The position numbers were made by a program, and so were the translations under genes. A DNA stretch of 64,000 nucleotides from Lucifuga dentata. Taxonomy: Eukaryota > Chordata > Actinopteri > Ophidiiformes > Bythitidae. The DNA is taken from contig VXCM01001554.1 of NCBI GenBank assembly GCA_014773175.1, positions 62,001 through 126,000 on the forward strand. Direction: 5' to 3'. Positions 1-12,321 of the stretch are shown here, piece after piece (positions within the stretch are counted from its first letter, which is position 1; every line of letters begins with the position of its first letter). The notes under the pieces are model-generated. The model ran no database searches. It had not been told where the DNA came from and worked only from the letters and a program-made list of their open reading frames with translations.

Positions 1-2104
1 ACATGCTCGATCGCCAGTGTGGCCCTTTAACTAAAGAATATTGTAACACCAGCTGACATCTAGTTTTTACTAAACTCTAGTGGTTGACGTTCTCAATTTG
101 CTGCCATGATGTAGACGTACTCATTAGCCCTTTTCTAAACTAGTCCGTAATGACTAGCCCTCCAGTATGAAGTGTCAATTCATATGTCGTACTCAAAGCT
201 ATGGAGGGCTCTTTGTATCATGAGGGAGGGTATAATTAAACAAGTAAATTGTGTGCCACTCTCCACCATAACCAGGAAACATCTGTCACCATGGATACTA
301 ATAGACACATCTCACCCATCGTTTGTGCTAAATGAAAGATGAGAAATAAAATCCCCAAAAGTATCGTTGTGCAGCCCAGGTGTGTAACCCATTCTTTGGG
401 TCTCTGATCAGATATTTGTAAACTAGTGTTTAGAGCAACAAAGCCTCACTGGAGTACATAGCAGGAGGTGATTAAAAAGCTCTCTTTTATGGATAGTACA
501 ATAGTCTTCTATACCGCAGAGAGACTTGAAAGTACCTGCCTCACATGAAGCAGAGGTAGAGAAGGGGATGGATGGAAAGAGGGAAGAAATCTTGACCCAT
601 AAATATGAGGGTGCCTTGTCTTTGAAGGGGGAAGAAGAAAAAAGGAATGTATAAATGTCAAGAGCTGGCAGATTTCTGTCTTTCCAGAGTCACATTTTTA
701 GATTAGGCTTTCACCTTCAATGTTAATTTCTCTTTGTCTTAATGTCTCTCTTGTTATGTAGGTGTTTTATTGACAGGTTTTCTTTGTGTCCCCTCTGCTT
801 TTCTTTTATTGTGTCATGCTTTCGGGTTTTTTTCTACTTCATGTCCCATTGCTTTCTCTTTCTACCGTACTATGTCTCTCTCCATTGCTTTCTCTCTGTC
901 TTCCTTTTTTTCCTCCACTCTTTAACACAGACCACGTTCTTTGCCATTTCTCTCTATTGTTACATAAGACTAGCTTTCTGTTGTGCAGCACATTTACTCT
1001 CATACCACTGGCTGAGCCACACCCACATCCTCTTCCTTGCCAGAGTAATGATGGTATTGATAGCTGGGTGGTCGAGCTATTAATAGCTACACCAAATGAA
1101 TGGAACTGAGGGAAAAAAAGATGGAGAGAGGGAACGGGAAAGAGAGAAGAGAGGCAAATAAAAGCAGCAGTGAGGGCAGTGTGGAGCTTATTAATGTCTG
1201 TTGTCGTGCTTAGTTATGATGTTAATGCTGATTGAATTCTAAGTAATTGGACTGTCGCCCTTACGGGGAGTTATCAGTGTCATAAACCATTGATGTGTAT
1301 CATTCTGAATAATGACACACTGCAGAGGGATACTAAACCGTGTGTGGTGTGGAGTCCTGAACTAACATCAACAAAACAGATTCTTGTTGTACTTGGTGAG
1401 TGAACTGATTTGGATTGTCATTCATAAGTTGTAGATTTACATCAGTCCGTGCACGGTTAACAATACAGGGATGGGTGACACTGAATAGAATGGTTTAACA
1501 CAGTACAAAAATACTTTTGATTCTCCTTAATTGGTCTTTAACGTGATTTTTGTAGTGCGCTGCATTTGTAATGTCAAATGAGCTCGTTCTTGTAGATCCT
1601 ATGCCTGAATAGCCCAAAAAAGCTTTATTTGTTTTTCATTTATATGAGGATTTCACTGGCAAATTAGTTTTAATGCTTTTCCTAAATGTCATTGTCTGCC
1701 ATCTTCGTGACTGACATATCTATCAGCATTTTATATTTCATCCTCAGGAAGAAATCCAGTGCAGCTATTGAGAAAACTCAGTCCTCATTTCCAGGATAAT
1801 TTAGCTGGCCTCTGTGACTCTGTAAACAATTATTCTAGTTTAATCACTAAAGAACAAGTTGCACAATTTCTTATTAAACCTGTCTGTACCAAAGTTTGTG
1901 CTGCTAATGCTTTTTTCACGGCAAGTGATTTTTTGAATATCCAGTGCAACAAACCAGATTTGTAGGTGGTTTGAAATTTAAATCACAATGTTCTTTTACC
2001 CCGCATGGCATAAATTCCATGTAAAACACTGCATTATGAAGAGCTTACAACAAACATAAAGGACAGGAAGCAAAAGAACACCTGCATAGGTGAATGTGTC
2101 TTTT

Positions 2105-2121
2105 AAAAAAAAAAAAAAAAA
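2105..2121 (+). repeat. poly(A) tract
   Basis: Uninterrupted run of 17 A. It has no adjacent SINE head that I can recognise. Confidence 0.9.
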
Positions 2122-2307
2122 CAAACATCATGAAAACAAATGAAAAACAGTAGCCCAATTTGCATAGTGCTAGCTTGTTGTTGAATCCTCAGTTTTGTTA
2201 AATGTCTGTAAGCTGTGTTTTAAGGACAGCACAAATCTATAAAGTTTGAACACAAACATGATCTGGTCATTTGTAAATGTGTCTTTTTTAAAAAATTTTT
2301 TATTTTG

Positions 2308-2332
2308 ATGTTGAACATAAAATGTTCAACAT
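2308..2332. repeat. Short perfect inverted repeat
   Basis: ATGTTGAACAT and its reverse complement ATGTTCAACAT are separated by three A, giving an 11-bp stem. It sits in AT-rich intron sequence and its function is unknown. Confidence 0.7.
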
Positions 2333-2550
2333 TGTACATTTACACAATCATTATGTGTACAGACCTGCTGCTGACACAGCCACACATCATCTCAGGGTGA
2401 CACAACGATTGGTTACCTGAGTATGCTCCAGTCAGTGTGTACTTACATACTTTTTTGCGTACTTACATACTTTAGTAGTAGTGCCACTTTGATAAAGTTA
2501 GTATCCAACCAATCATAATTGAATTGAACTCCGGAAGACAGATGGTTAAG

Positions 2551-2640
2551 TCAGTGGTTCAGAATTGTTCGGCTTGTGACCCCCGAATATGAGGTGAGGC
2601 CTACTCATAACCCACTGCCACAGAGAGGTGAAACCTCTGT
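2551..2640. mobile_element. Degenerate hAT-like terminal fragment
   Basis: The stretch from CAGTGGTTCAGAATTG through GGCTTGTGACCCCC resembles the end of common vertebrate hAT-type repeats that start CAGTGGTTCTCAAAC. No partner terminus or target duplication was found, so this is a decayed fragment at best. A similar phrase (AGGTTAACAAATTTTTCAGC) occurs near 42610. Confidence 0.35.
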
Positions 2641-2861
2641 TTTTAAGCCAAAACAAAGAATCTGTTTCATAAATCCTCTTGAAACCCTCTGAAATGATCT
2701 TGTGTCATCTTGGGGAATACCAGTCTCAGGATGGAAACAACTTGGTTAGACTAACCACATGAAACATTTACCTAGCGTGTGGTTAGTGGCTGACTAGCTT
2801 GATGTCATAGATTGTCAGTGTTACATTCACTGATGGTGGACTTCACAAACACACACTGTCT

Positions 2862-2888
2862 CACACACACACACACACACACACACAC
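2862..2888 (+). repeat. (CA)n microsatellite
   Basis: About 13 perfect CA units, intronic. Confidence 0.95.
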
Positions 2889-3033
2889 CATGACCTCAGG
2901 TTATCACAGACATTCACAAATAACTCTTTACTCAGCTGGTATAGCAGTGCATTTGGGTCGGGGGTAGGGGGGTTGATAGTGACATTTGGACAACCTTTTC
3001 GTCTCCCCAGAGCTGAACAAGCCCAAGCCCAAA

Positions 3034-3064
3034 CTGTGGATTCAAGCCACGCTTGAATCCACAG
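3034..3064. repeat. 14-bp perfect inverted repeat, 3-nt loop
   Basis: CTGTGGATTCAAGC is followed by CAC and then its exact reverse complement. This would form a very stable hairpin in DNA or in the intron RNA. No miRNA-like length or asymmetry is seen. Confidence 0.75.
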
Positions 3065-4698
3065 CTTAAAAAAAGCTCAGCCAGCTATTTCCAGGCCTGT
3101 CTTTCCAAAAGCCAGTTTTTCCATAGCACTGCTGGTGTGGTAACAGAGGTCAGGATCTGTCCACAGGAACGATGGCTGTAATCAGTAGCCTGGAACAGCG
3201 GTTCCATCATGACAGGCTGTAAGGAACCTTAAACAGCATGAAAACAATCCTTTTCCAAGGACAACATTTTTTGAGAGAGAATAAATTTTTTTAAACATTG
3301 TTTTTAAACTTTCTTGTCCATTTTTATAGATTTTCACCCTGATTCCCATCATTTCTTTTCCCTTTTTCATCATTCTTCATGAGTCTTATGTGAAAACAAA
3401 TGGTCTTTTCTTAATTTACCTGTGAGAGAGTTAGAGAAATTGTATTAATTGTAGTATCGTACCACCACCACCGCTTTGGGTGCTGTTTCTTTGCCATAAC
3501 CCTGACCCTGTTTTTATTGCTTATGTGAGCTCCTGCTAAATGCTAGTGCACACACTTTGTCACCCTAACATAATGATGTCTGAAAGGCTGTACTCGTTAT
3601 TTACAATGGAGCACTAAGACCTGGTGTAGGTGGAGTTAGCAGTGAAATTCTGGTTGTGGGCACAGACGTAGGAGCCAGGTAGATGATGTTAAAAGTAAAA
3701 TCTCTTTTTCTTTTGTGCTGTCCATAAACATCTTAAGAATTTGTCATTTTCCACTTCTTACTTGATCTGTACTGTCTTCCCATCAAACAGTAGAATGAGC
3801 TCATTCAGGTCAGTGTTTATGATGCATATCATGAAATCTCTGCTCAGAATGGATCTGGTCTATGAGGCACTTTACATTTTGATGTGGCATCATTATTCAT
3901 GCCAGACACCAGCTTAGCGATGGCATTTAATGTTATCAAAGGTAGCATCAGCCACGCAGCTAGGCTGAAATAATACTGTGCCCAAACCTCATAATCCACA
4001 ATGTACATAAAATTGGCTACCATGGTAACTGCAAGGATTCATGGATTTCACTCAGATTTAAGTTGTCTCCCTGACAATTCTGTGTCTACTTTCATCTTTC
4101 TCTCTTAATATTCTTAGCTATTTAAGTACTAGATATTTGCATAATTAGAACTAGGACCAGTGCCCAGGTTCTTATGAATACACACCACAGGAAAATTTTC
4201 CCTACTAACTTTTCTACCCTTCTGGCAACTGCTGACATCACTACTGTTCCTGTTGGCTCAGTGAACACACCCAACCAGCAAACCTAGCAGGTGTCAGGCA
4301 TTTGCAAAATTCTTAAGGTTTGGGTGATGTATGATATCCACTGTATGTTTACACATATATGTATACATAGACATGTATATTCCTGTTAATGAAAACTCCT
4401 ACAGTAGTTGTTTGTTTTCACCTCTGTCAAATTTTTGACATAAGAAATCCTTTTAAAAACTGTTGGTGTAATGTAAGAGCAAACAACTTATCAAACTAAA
4501 ACAAGGCTGTTCTTCTTCCTCAGCCCTTGACATCATGCAGATTGTCATCAGTAAGTGACAGTATGCATAGATGCACATTATGCACATACATAAACATACA
4601 GTAATTTCCACTGACTTAGGCATGCTCAGTCACTAATTTGAGGTCTTCCATCATTCCAGCCTGGAAATTGCCTTGAGGGTCTAATGTCTTGTCGGTCA

Positions 4699-4740
4699 TC
4701 TCTCTCTCTCTCTCTCTCTCTCNCTCTCTCTCTCTCTCTC
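4699..4740 (+). repeat. (TC)n microsatellite with single N
   Basis: TC run interrupted by one N at 4723, so the true repeat length is unknown. Confidence 0.9.
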
Positions 4741-7700
4741 ATCTGTAGAGACCAGCTGCACTACATGGCCATGACACAGCCAACCAATACCCCTCCCATT
4801 CTCCCTTGCTCACAATATAAGGCTATTCACAGATACTCCCCCTCAATGCTCCCTACTCTCTATAATGCAGCCCTACAGCTGCCATTCACATCTGTGTAGC
4901 AGGAACACAGTAGGTTCTATAAACAGGGCAGAGTGCTTTCTCTCTGCAGGAAAATCTATTTCTGGAAAGAAAAAAAATCCATTAAAAACAGAACTTTCTT
5001 TTCTGCAGCTCCTTAAATTTGACCAGTTAATCTCAGCAAACAAAAAGACAAAACTGATTTTCCATTTGATGTAGAATGTCTCACACAATTAAAATGTTAT
5101 AATATCATATCATGATGGCTGACAATATTGATTAGAATATATAGCAAAATAAGCATGTTAGCTTATTATGCAGCCATAGTGGTTGCCTATACTTGTAGTA
5201 TGGATGTATTAGCCTCTCAGCCATGCTGACACTGAAGTCAGATTAAAGCGATAACAGCTCATAGTATCTTCTGATCACAGCACTTCTGTTTCTCAGTCCT
5301 CATACTCATTGTAGCTTCACAGCCACAGCCCTCTGCTTCCTTTTCCTCACTGCAGTCAAAGCAGCTTTTGTAGCCCTTATAGCCCAGATCAATAAATGTG
5401 CAGGGATTTTCACTAGAAAGTGTATAATATCAACAGCCAAATGTCAAGTTTTTTGTCAGACTCAGAAAGGCCGTTTCACAACAATATAAACAATTTATTT
5501 ACATATTACTTGCAACATTTTGAAATCTTCTTAAGCTGTACCATTTTGTAAGAAAAAAATCAGTATTAGCAACTTACAGCACTCCATACAGAGCAACACA
5601 GCACATGATGGTGAATAACAGTAATGCAACAGAAATGCAATCTTGACCAGCATGTTATGCAGTGTGATGAAGTTAAGATTAACTGATTATTTTAATTGAC
5701 AACATTTTGAGATGTCAGAAACCACTTCAAGCTGAGCCAACAAACTAGCTGTGTTGATTCATTTATACAACAAATTCTTGTATTAGTTTTCATTGCTGAA
5801 AAAGAAAATTCCATCTCGAGTCAGAAAAACCACTTTGCTGTTTGAATTCAGCCTTTGCAGACGGCTGTGATCTGCACTTTACATCCTGATCTATATGGTG
5901 CAAGGACAACAGAAGCTACGGAATTATGAATATAAATGTATCAACTGGAGCGGTTAGACAGGTCTTCAGTGCCATGTGATATGAGATTAAATGAAGATGA
6001 TAGATGGTGATTTCAACAGGCACACATCTTTGACCTTTAGCTCCAATTTACCATTCAGCTGAAGCCATCTTAATGTAGGTATTATACATAGTGACATTGA
6101 GCTGGATGTGAAAGTATTTTTTCCCTTTTGGAATTGTTCAACATAAATTACTGTTGTGTGATAATGGTTTGAACTTGTTTTGCACATCCTGAAAGCTAGC
6201 TCCCATCTTTGTATTTGACATTTCCCCTGATCATTACATTTGATTCATACTATATTGCTGTAGTAGAACAAAGTGGGAAGGAAAGAATTAACTTAGGCCA
6301 GATCACCAAGCACCGTTGTTCTTTGTTCTGATAACCCACTTTGGGATTTGACTTAGACATGTTAATTATTAATTTTAAAGCAAATTGCTCATAATAAAAA
6401 TGTTTATTTAGAGTTTGTACCTTTGCGGCATTGCAATTAAATCATTTTCCTGACAGTGATCAATTATGTCCTTGTGATGGTAAATGTAAATGCTGTTTTT
6501 TTTCCTGCCTGACAATCTCATGTCTCAGTCATGGCAGGCAGGCAGGTGCTAAAAAGCAAGTTTGGTGTTGATGTGCTGATACTGGCTGAATGATTTTATC
6601 CAGACAGTGAAGCAGCACTAATCTGTCCTACTAAACACCACATCCATGTCTGCCCCAACCCCCAGACAGGCTCTTTCTGAATTGGTGCTGGGAGCTACAG
6701 CAGTGTCTTCATTTACATGTTCAGGCAAATAGAATTATCCAATAATAACCAAAGATGCAGGTAACAAATCCAAAGTGGGTCAAGGATCAAAGCTTAAATG
6801 CCTGCACATATACGCTGGAGAGTATATATTTTTAAAAAAATGCAAACACCTTTCAATAAAATGAAATCCAGCATTGTTGTTCCAGAAAACTGGTCTCATA
6901 ATTGAAATATTTATTGTATTGGATTGTACAGTGTTTTCTATTTTTCTAGTTATTGTAAATAATTTAAAACAAACATTCTTCCATTACAACAGTCACTAGG
7001 CTCCATGGAACTGGAACAGCCACCTATTATTTACCTGAGCATCCAATTCTGTCTGAACCCCACCATGATGTTTGGAAGCTAAGTTAGCTTGGTTGGCCTA
7101 TTTGATCCCATTAACATTAGGTGCATTCAGACCAAAAGTTCGGAACTAAAATAGGAACTACTTTACCTGGAACTATCTGGGGTACATTTCAGCATATCTG
7201 TAAAATATAGTGTGAATTCCACACTCTACTTTACAAGGAAATTTGAGAAGCAAATTTCTTAGCAAGGAAGTTGCTTGCATTCTAAATCAGGAACAAAAAC
7301 ATTGCTTGTATGGCGTGGGTGTTTGCTTACAGCCACCTCTGTCGCAGCCACTTCAGTCATAGTCGTAGTTGATTTTCTTGTAGTCTTGTGTCATTTTATT
7401 TTTCTTGGCTTTTCTCTTTTCTGCTACCATGAGTCACAACAGCTCTGATCAGTATGGCTGTATCTCAAATGGTCTCAGTGGCTTTGTTCGTATCTGGAAG
7501 CTGGTCTGTAATTAATCATAATCCTTCACTGTGATGGGCTTCTAGAAAGTTTGTCAGTCTATTTTTATCCATCGTCTTTGTTTCCATGTTTACAATTTTT
7601 AGAGTTTCATTTGTGTATAGCTAGATTGTAGCATGGTTAATGTCTATCCTACAGTATTCTGCATCATAAGGGCTACATTTAAAAGCTCCTCTGTGTCTTG

Positions 7701-8000
7701 GTCAAGGGGGCTTTAAAGGTAGATGTTGAAGGAGGGAAAACTATTTCTCTTTTATTCTCCCAAATTTTCCTGTGTTTATTGCAGGCAGGCTTATGACCAG
7801 AGCATGTTTTGGCCATAATGTCTTAGTGTGTGATGTTTGTCATTTGTTATTTATTGTGAAGCACTTCAGGAGTCTCGTTTTAGATAGATGCTATGTAAAT
7901 AAACTTAACTGCTTACCATGACCTGGCAAAGTGGTCTTGAACAAGATGGTGAACAGTACATACTCATTCACTGTAAGTTGTTCTGAATACACTTATAATG

Positions 8001-8343
8001 TACACTGCAGGCCGGAAGTTTGAGGCCACTCCCAGATTTAGCATGACCAGACTGTGTAGCAAACTAATCACAAAATAATGTGGGAGAAGGTAGACAGCAG
8101 CTATTGAATAGACTGTTAAAACACACAAGCAAGGGAGTTGGAACACAACTAAAGTACCATTGCACTAATACAGACTGATGCCTTCATTAAAAATCATTTC
8201 TTAAGCCATAGTGGCTCCATAATGTGCTTTTGTTGACAAATTCTTCGTGAAAACTGATTAGTTACATTTATTTAATATATGTCACTTCTAGTGCAATAAA
8301 TTGTAAAACAAACAGTGTATTGATGATGATATATATATATATG

Positions 8344-8375
<32 letters not shown>

Positions 8376-8418
8376 TTTTAAATCTGGGTATGGCCTCAAA
8401 CTTCTGAGATGTAGTGTA
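8001..8418. mobile_element. Tc1/mariner-like MITE with about 39-bp terminal inverted repeats
   Basis: Left end 8001-8040 (TACACT..., then GAAGTTTGAGGCCA and CCCAGATTT) is matched in reverse complement by 8380-8418 (TACACTACATC..., AGAAGTTTGAGGCCA, CCCAGATTT). Both ends start TACACT, so the outer TA could be the Tc1/mariner target duplication. The 418-bp interior has no transposase, only AT-rich sequence, an (AT)n run and a poly(T) run next to the right end. This fits a non-autonomous element mobilised by a Tc1-type transposase. The inverted repeats are seen directly; the family is inferred from their form. Confidence 0.7.
8329..8379 (+). repeat. (AT)n followed by poly(T)
   Basis: An AT dinucleotide run (8329-8358) passes into 22 T, inside the right half of the Tc1-like MITE. 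Confidence 0.9.
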
Positions 8419-10163
8419 GATGTTATCTCCCTGCTTATGCTAGCACATGGCTGTGGAGGCTGCAGTTACTAGAAGGCCTGGGGTTGAGGATAGTAGAATG
8501 TTAGGAAGCAGTGAAAGGTGAATCACCCTCCACCTTTATTTCTAAGTGACCCTGCTGGCCTTATTTTGAAGCATAATCAATTATTAACACTGGCCTTCTG
8601 GTCATGTTTTTCATCAGTGTCCACCTCTAAAGGTAAAGAGCAGTGTGCTGAGAGATCGCCATTGGCTGGATCCGTACAAAGTGACAGCAAACCTGTCTTC
8701 CTGAAAGTTTTTTGCTCTTCACCTTGTCTCCTATTTATTTTTAGTTTTCAGTCTTTTTTTGATCCTTCTCTTATGCCATGCTTTCTCTGAATTACCAAAA
8801 TAACCACCATGGACAGTGAAGATGATCTTGTAATTTCAGTCCAGGCTTTCTCTTTCTTTTATCTTTTTGTCTTCTCTCACTCTCTTTCAGTCGTATGGTA
8901 ACTACTTAAACCACATGTGTTAACTTAGACAGAAGCACGTTGATTTAAATATTAAATGGATATTTCACTTCACTTTAGCAGCAAGTTCTCTCATTTTGAC
9001 CTCAAACATAATTTATTGGATAATGAATCTCAAGCATAATGTCTGCCCTTTGCTGTATGAAGTTACTTTTCTATTTCACTGCATTTATCGTGATAGTGTG
9101 AAAGTCAAACTCTTGACACCTGCAACCCCTAACCAGTTAACATAAGTTTTCTGTGGCTTGTGTTGTATATTTCCACATCAAAGTACATTCTTGCACTTGT
9201 TGTTTGAGTGTTCAAAGTGTGAAACCACGGCTGCTTCTTCTCTGCTATTGGTTCAGTTCATATTTCATATTCATATCATATTTCAAGTCATATTGTCTCC
9301 TTGAAGGTGATCATTTTTGTTCTTAACGATTAAAGCTTTCTGGTGGTCCTGAAAGACAGCATGTGCAGTATTGCTTTCTAAAATAGCTGCTTTCCTTCAA
9401 CTTTTCGGCCACTCCTCATTGACTTTATAGTGTAAAAACAATAATATAGCGTTTTGTACGAAAACAGAATAATGTCAACTGAAGTTAAATTGAATTTTTC
9501 TATTTTGCCACGATTGTCCAATTTACAACGATGCACTGTTCCTTTCCAGTCAACCTTCTGCTTAGCCAATTTGCTGTTACTTGATCTTCTTTGTCATCTG
9601 CTTGCCAGAAGATTCTCCCAACTGGCCGAAATGCCTGGCAACTATAACTAAGGGGTAGACATAACTGTGCAAATTTTTCGGTTAAGTAAAGTATCCAGAA
9701 GAGTTGGGAGACTGGGTAGAATGAGGGACAGGATGATGGACTTGGTGGTGGTCTACTGAGACTAACTGTTGAAGATGCTCAGTGGCATTATGGAGGAAGG
9801 GTGTCATCCTCACAGAAATTATAGTCTGCTGTATTCAGAAGTGTGGCAGGTTGAGGCAACTAACCTTTGGACTGACCAGCATCTTCTGTCTTTTATCCCC
9901 CAGGGTATAAGACTATAAAATAAGATTCAAAAGGTTGGCATGAATTGTACATTTTTACTGCTATTTTAACTTTTTTGTTGTATTTTATTTGATTTTAGAT
10001 TTTCATTGTTGCTTTATGATGATGCAAGTACCGTCATTTTCATGTTTTTACATATTCATAAAATGGATGTTCAGGCTTGGTTTTTGAAACATACTGAGTG
10101 CTGGGAGAATGAATAGAGAGAAGCGATTGAAAGGAAAAAGTGGGAAGTGGAAAGGGAAGAAAA

Positions 10164-10195
10164 GGAGGGGGNGGGGGGGGGGAGAGAGAGAGAGG
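10164..10195 (+). repeat. G-run / (GA)n purine tract with N
   Basis: G-rich run with an N at 10172, then GA repeats. Another single N follows at 10385 in a GA run. Both lengths are uncertain. Confidence 0.85.
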
Positions 10196-10469
10196 ATGTT
10201 GAGGGAAGGGTTGTAGTTAATTGAAAATGGACTGTGAGCGATAAGTAAAATGTAAATAGGAAATGTGTCCAAATTTACCTCTGGGAGAAAGCGAGTGAGA
10301 GACAGAATAATGTGGCAGGAAGCCTCAGGTGCAGCTGGAAAGGGAGAAGGCGGGGGATGAGTGAGAAGCTGAGAGAGAGAGAGANGTGTGGGGAGAGGGA
10401 TTGAGTGTGTGAGCTAGAGAAATGGTGGAGGGAGGGAGGGAGGGAAGTGTAAGCCAGTCACAGCATCTC

Positions 10470-10903
10470 TCCTTCTCACTGCACCAGGGCTGAGGGACTC
10501 TTCGTGCCCTCGCTTCCCTCGCAGCAGATTCGACTCTTCATTGCCATCAGCGCGGTCATCTTTTTCTTTGCTGCTTTTGACAGTTGCATCACATTCATCT
10601 CTTTTTATATACAAGGATCTGAGGATTTATTGAGTGTAAACGTGGGTTGTCTTGTTTAACAGAATTAAACGGGGACATTTGCAGAGGACAGTGCTGAAAA
10701 CTGAGACTCCAACTGGGACTTATCTTTTCTTAATACTACTCGTGCGGATTCTCCTTTTGTTGTGCCTGCCTTTTGTTGTGTTTCGTTCAGGTCGACAGAC
10801 ATACCGAGACAGATGAGGAGTTACTTATACCTCTACAACTAATATTTCAAAGGACTGAAGAATGCATAACTAAGAAAATCAGTCGTTGCATCCAGCCCTT
10901 AAG
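10470..10903 (+). promoter_or_regulatory. Candidate gpr52 promoter and non-coding first exon
   Basis: CpG dinucleotides are clearly more frequent here than in the flanking intron. A TATA-like TTTTTATATAC lies at 10602-10612. A good donor, AAG followed by GTGAGA, ends the segment at 10903. A pyrimidine-rich acceptor (TTTTCCTCCAG) lies at 12041-12051, before the gpr52 start. A 5' untranslated exon of about 260 bp spliced to the coding exon would fit. This is inference: the human gene is usually drawn with one exon, and no transcript was seen. Confidence 0.3.
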
Positions 10904-12321
10904 GTGAGATTGTTAACCAGCCCCCCTCCCAATATTTCAAAATATCAGGACTAAAATTCAACAAGTTTATGGACTACACAAGTGGACTGCTGTTTGATCC
11001 CCACACCCCTCACTACCAGTGTCTGCCACAGGATTGCTGAGGAGTCAATGTGAGAGGAGCGCCGAGTTATTCAGCTGGCCTCTCATTGCTCCTGGAGAGT
11101 CCTTTCACCTGCCTGCATTATAGGCTAACTTTCACCCATTTCACCAGCTCATAGACTTTTACATTTATTTGTCTTTTTTTTTTTAAATCTTGCAGTCCAG
11201 AAACCTTGATGGCAAGTTTGTGCATTTGGATTTAAACTTTGAGTTACTTTTACAGTAGGCCACAGCCATTCCTCTTGATGCTTGTGATGATATGTAAACA
11301 CATTTCCCCCTGGCCCTGTGCTGAGAGAGCGGTGGCAATATCTCCTGCAGAGATCCCCATGTTGTTCTAGCCTGTGTCTGTGTTTTGATTTGGACAATAG
11401 CTGGACATACATGAGCTCCAGACACTGAGCAGAGGACCACCAAAATAAGTGAAGCCTGCTGTTAAACGGTAAACACAGTAGCACCCATGGCACAGTGAGG
11501 CTTGGATGATATTAAAATGCATGGATGTAATTTTCCTCAGCTGACATCAATATACACCCAAAAGAGACACCCAAGTTGCTTTTTATTTTCCCTGAGCAAC
11601 AATCTCTTTTGCTTTTTTGAGACGAAACTGCACTTCTTCTGATTGCTAAGTGTGAAATAGGAGCCATGTGCTCCTTATTTAATCTTCTCTAAGGATCGTT
11701 GAGAGGAGGAACCTTTTTGCTTTGCCTCATGCTGGTTGGCTACCTTGTATCTTCTGTGCTCTCTGCGGCCAGCTTGTGCCCTCAGCCTCCCCGTGGCATC
11801 CCTCATTAGAATCAGGAGATGAGGCCACAGACTGGCAGGCAAAACAGCAGGCAAGCTTGTTTCTGGAACTGATGGTGGCTACAGCATTAACGTTATCCAG
11901 TTGTTGTTTTTTTAACAGAGGGAACAGAGCTTTTTTTTCCTCGTCCTGACTACTAACCACCCACTGCCACTTCATTAACCATGACTGATTGGAAAATGAG
12001 AACTGAACAGGTTGTCCTACCCTCCTGAAGGCTGTATTGATTTTCCTCCAGTCAGTGTTCGTTTGATTGAGACCCAGCTATGTGAGAGTTAGGTGAAAGA
12101 GAGAGTGAGTGTGATAGAGAGTGATGAACTCCGTTTACTAAGGGAGGCTGCAGACACCCGGTGAAGGGGGGGGAGGAGAGTGTGTTCTCCAATTTCACAC
12201 CAACTGCCTTATGGGTGGNCCCGGTGAAGGGGGGGGAGGAGAGTGTGTTCTCCAATTTCACACCAACTGCCTTATGGGTGGCACACCAAAAACCTGACCT
12301 ACCTGGATAGCACCCAGAACA
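10904..12321 (+). other. gpr52 upstream region / possible 5' UTR intron
   Basis: No coding exon is seen. Possible acceptors are at 11917-11918 and 12050-12051. From about 12052 to 12321 the sequence would be the 5' leader next to the start codon. It includes a false-looking 62-bp duplication around the N at 12219. Confidence 0.4.
12157..12281 (+). repeat. Exact 62-bp duplication around a single N (assembly join)
   Basis: 12157-12218 and 12220-12281 are identical and separated only by N at 12219. Other single Ns in the window have the same architecture, so this is best read as two overlapping contig ends left unmerged. The real gpr52 leader probably carries one copy. Confidence 0.85.

Larger units (their letters stand above)
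1..10400 (+). other. rabgap1l intron, left part, no exon recognised
   Basis: Gene-free stretch upstream of gpr52. I see no exon with splice borders that matches the RABGAP1L protein, so the preceding TBC exon must lie left of the window. It holds simple repeats, a Tc1-like MITE at 8001-8418, a degenerate hAT-like fragment near 2551, two short hairpins, and a pyrimidine-rich patch at 740-1000. Open frames here are short, low in complexity or without codon structure. Confidence 0.6.

Noticed and set aside
1759..1965. 68-codon frame after a CCTCAG-type acceptor near 1747, considered as the missing upstream TBC exon
   Set aside because: The translation does not resemble the expected ...LITK-ending RABGAP1L segment and no donor ends it in phase.
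7128..7310. GGTGCATTCAGACCAAAAGTTC-like stretch, possibly a fish interspersed repeat
   Set aside because: The resemblance is vague and no borders or inverted ends could be defined.
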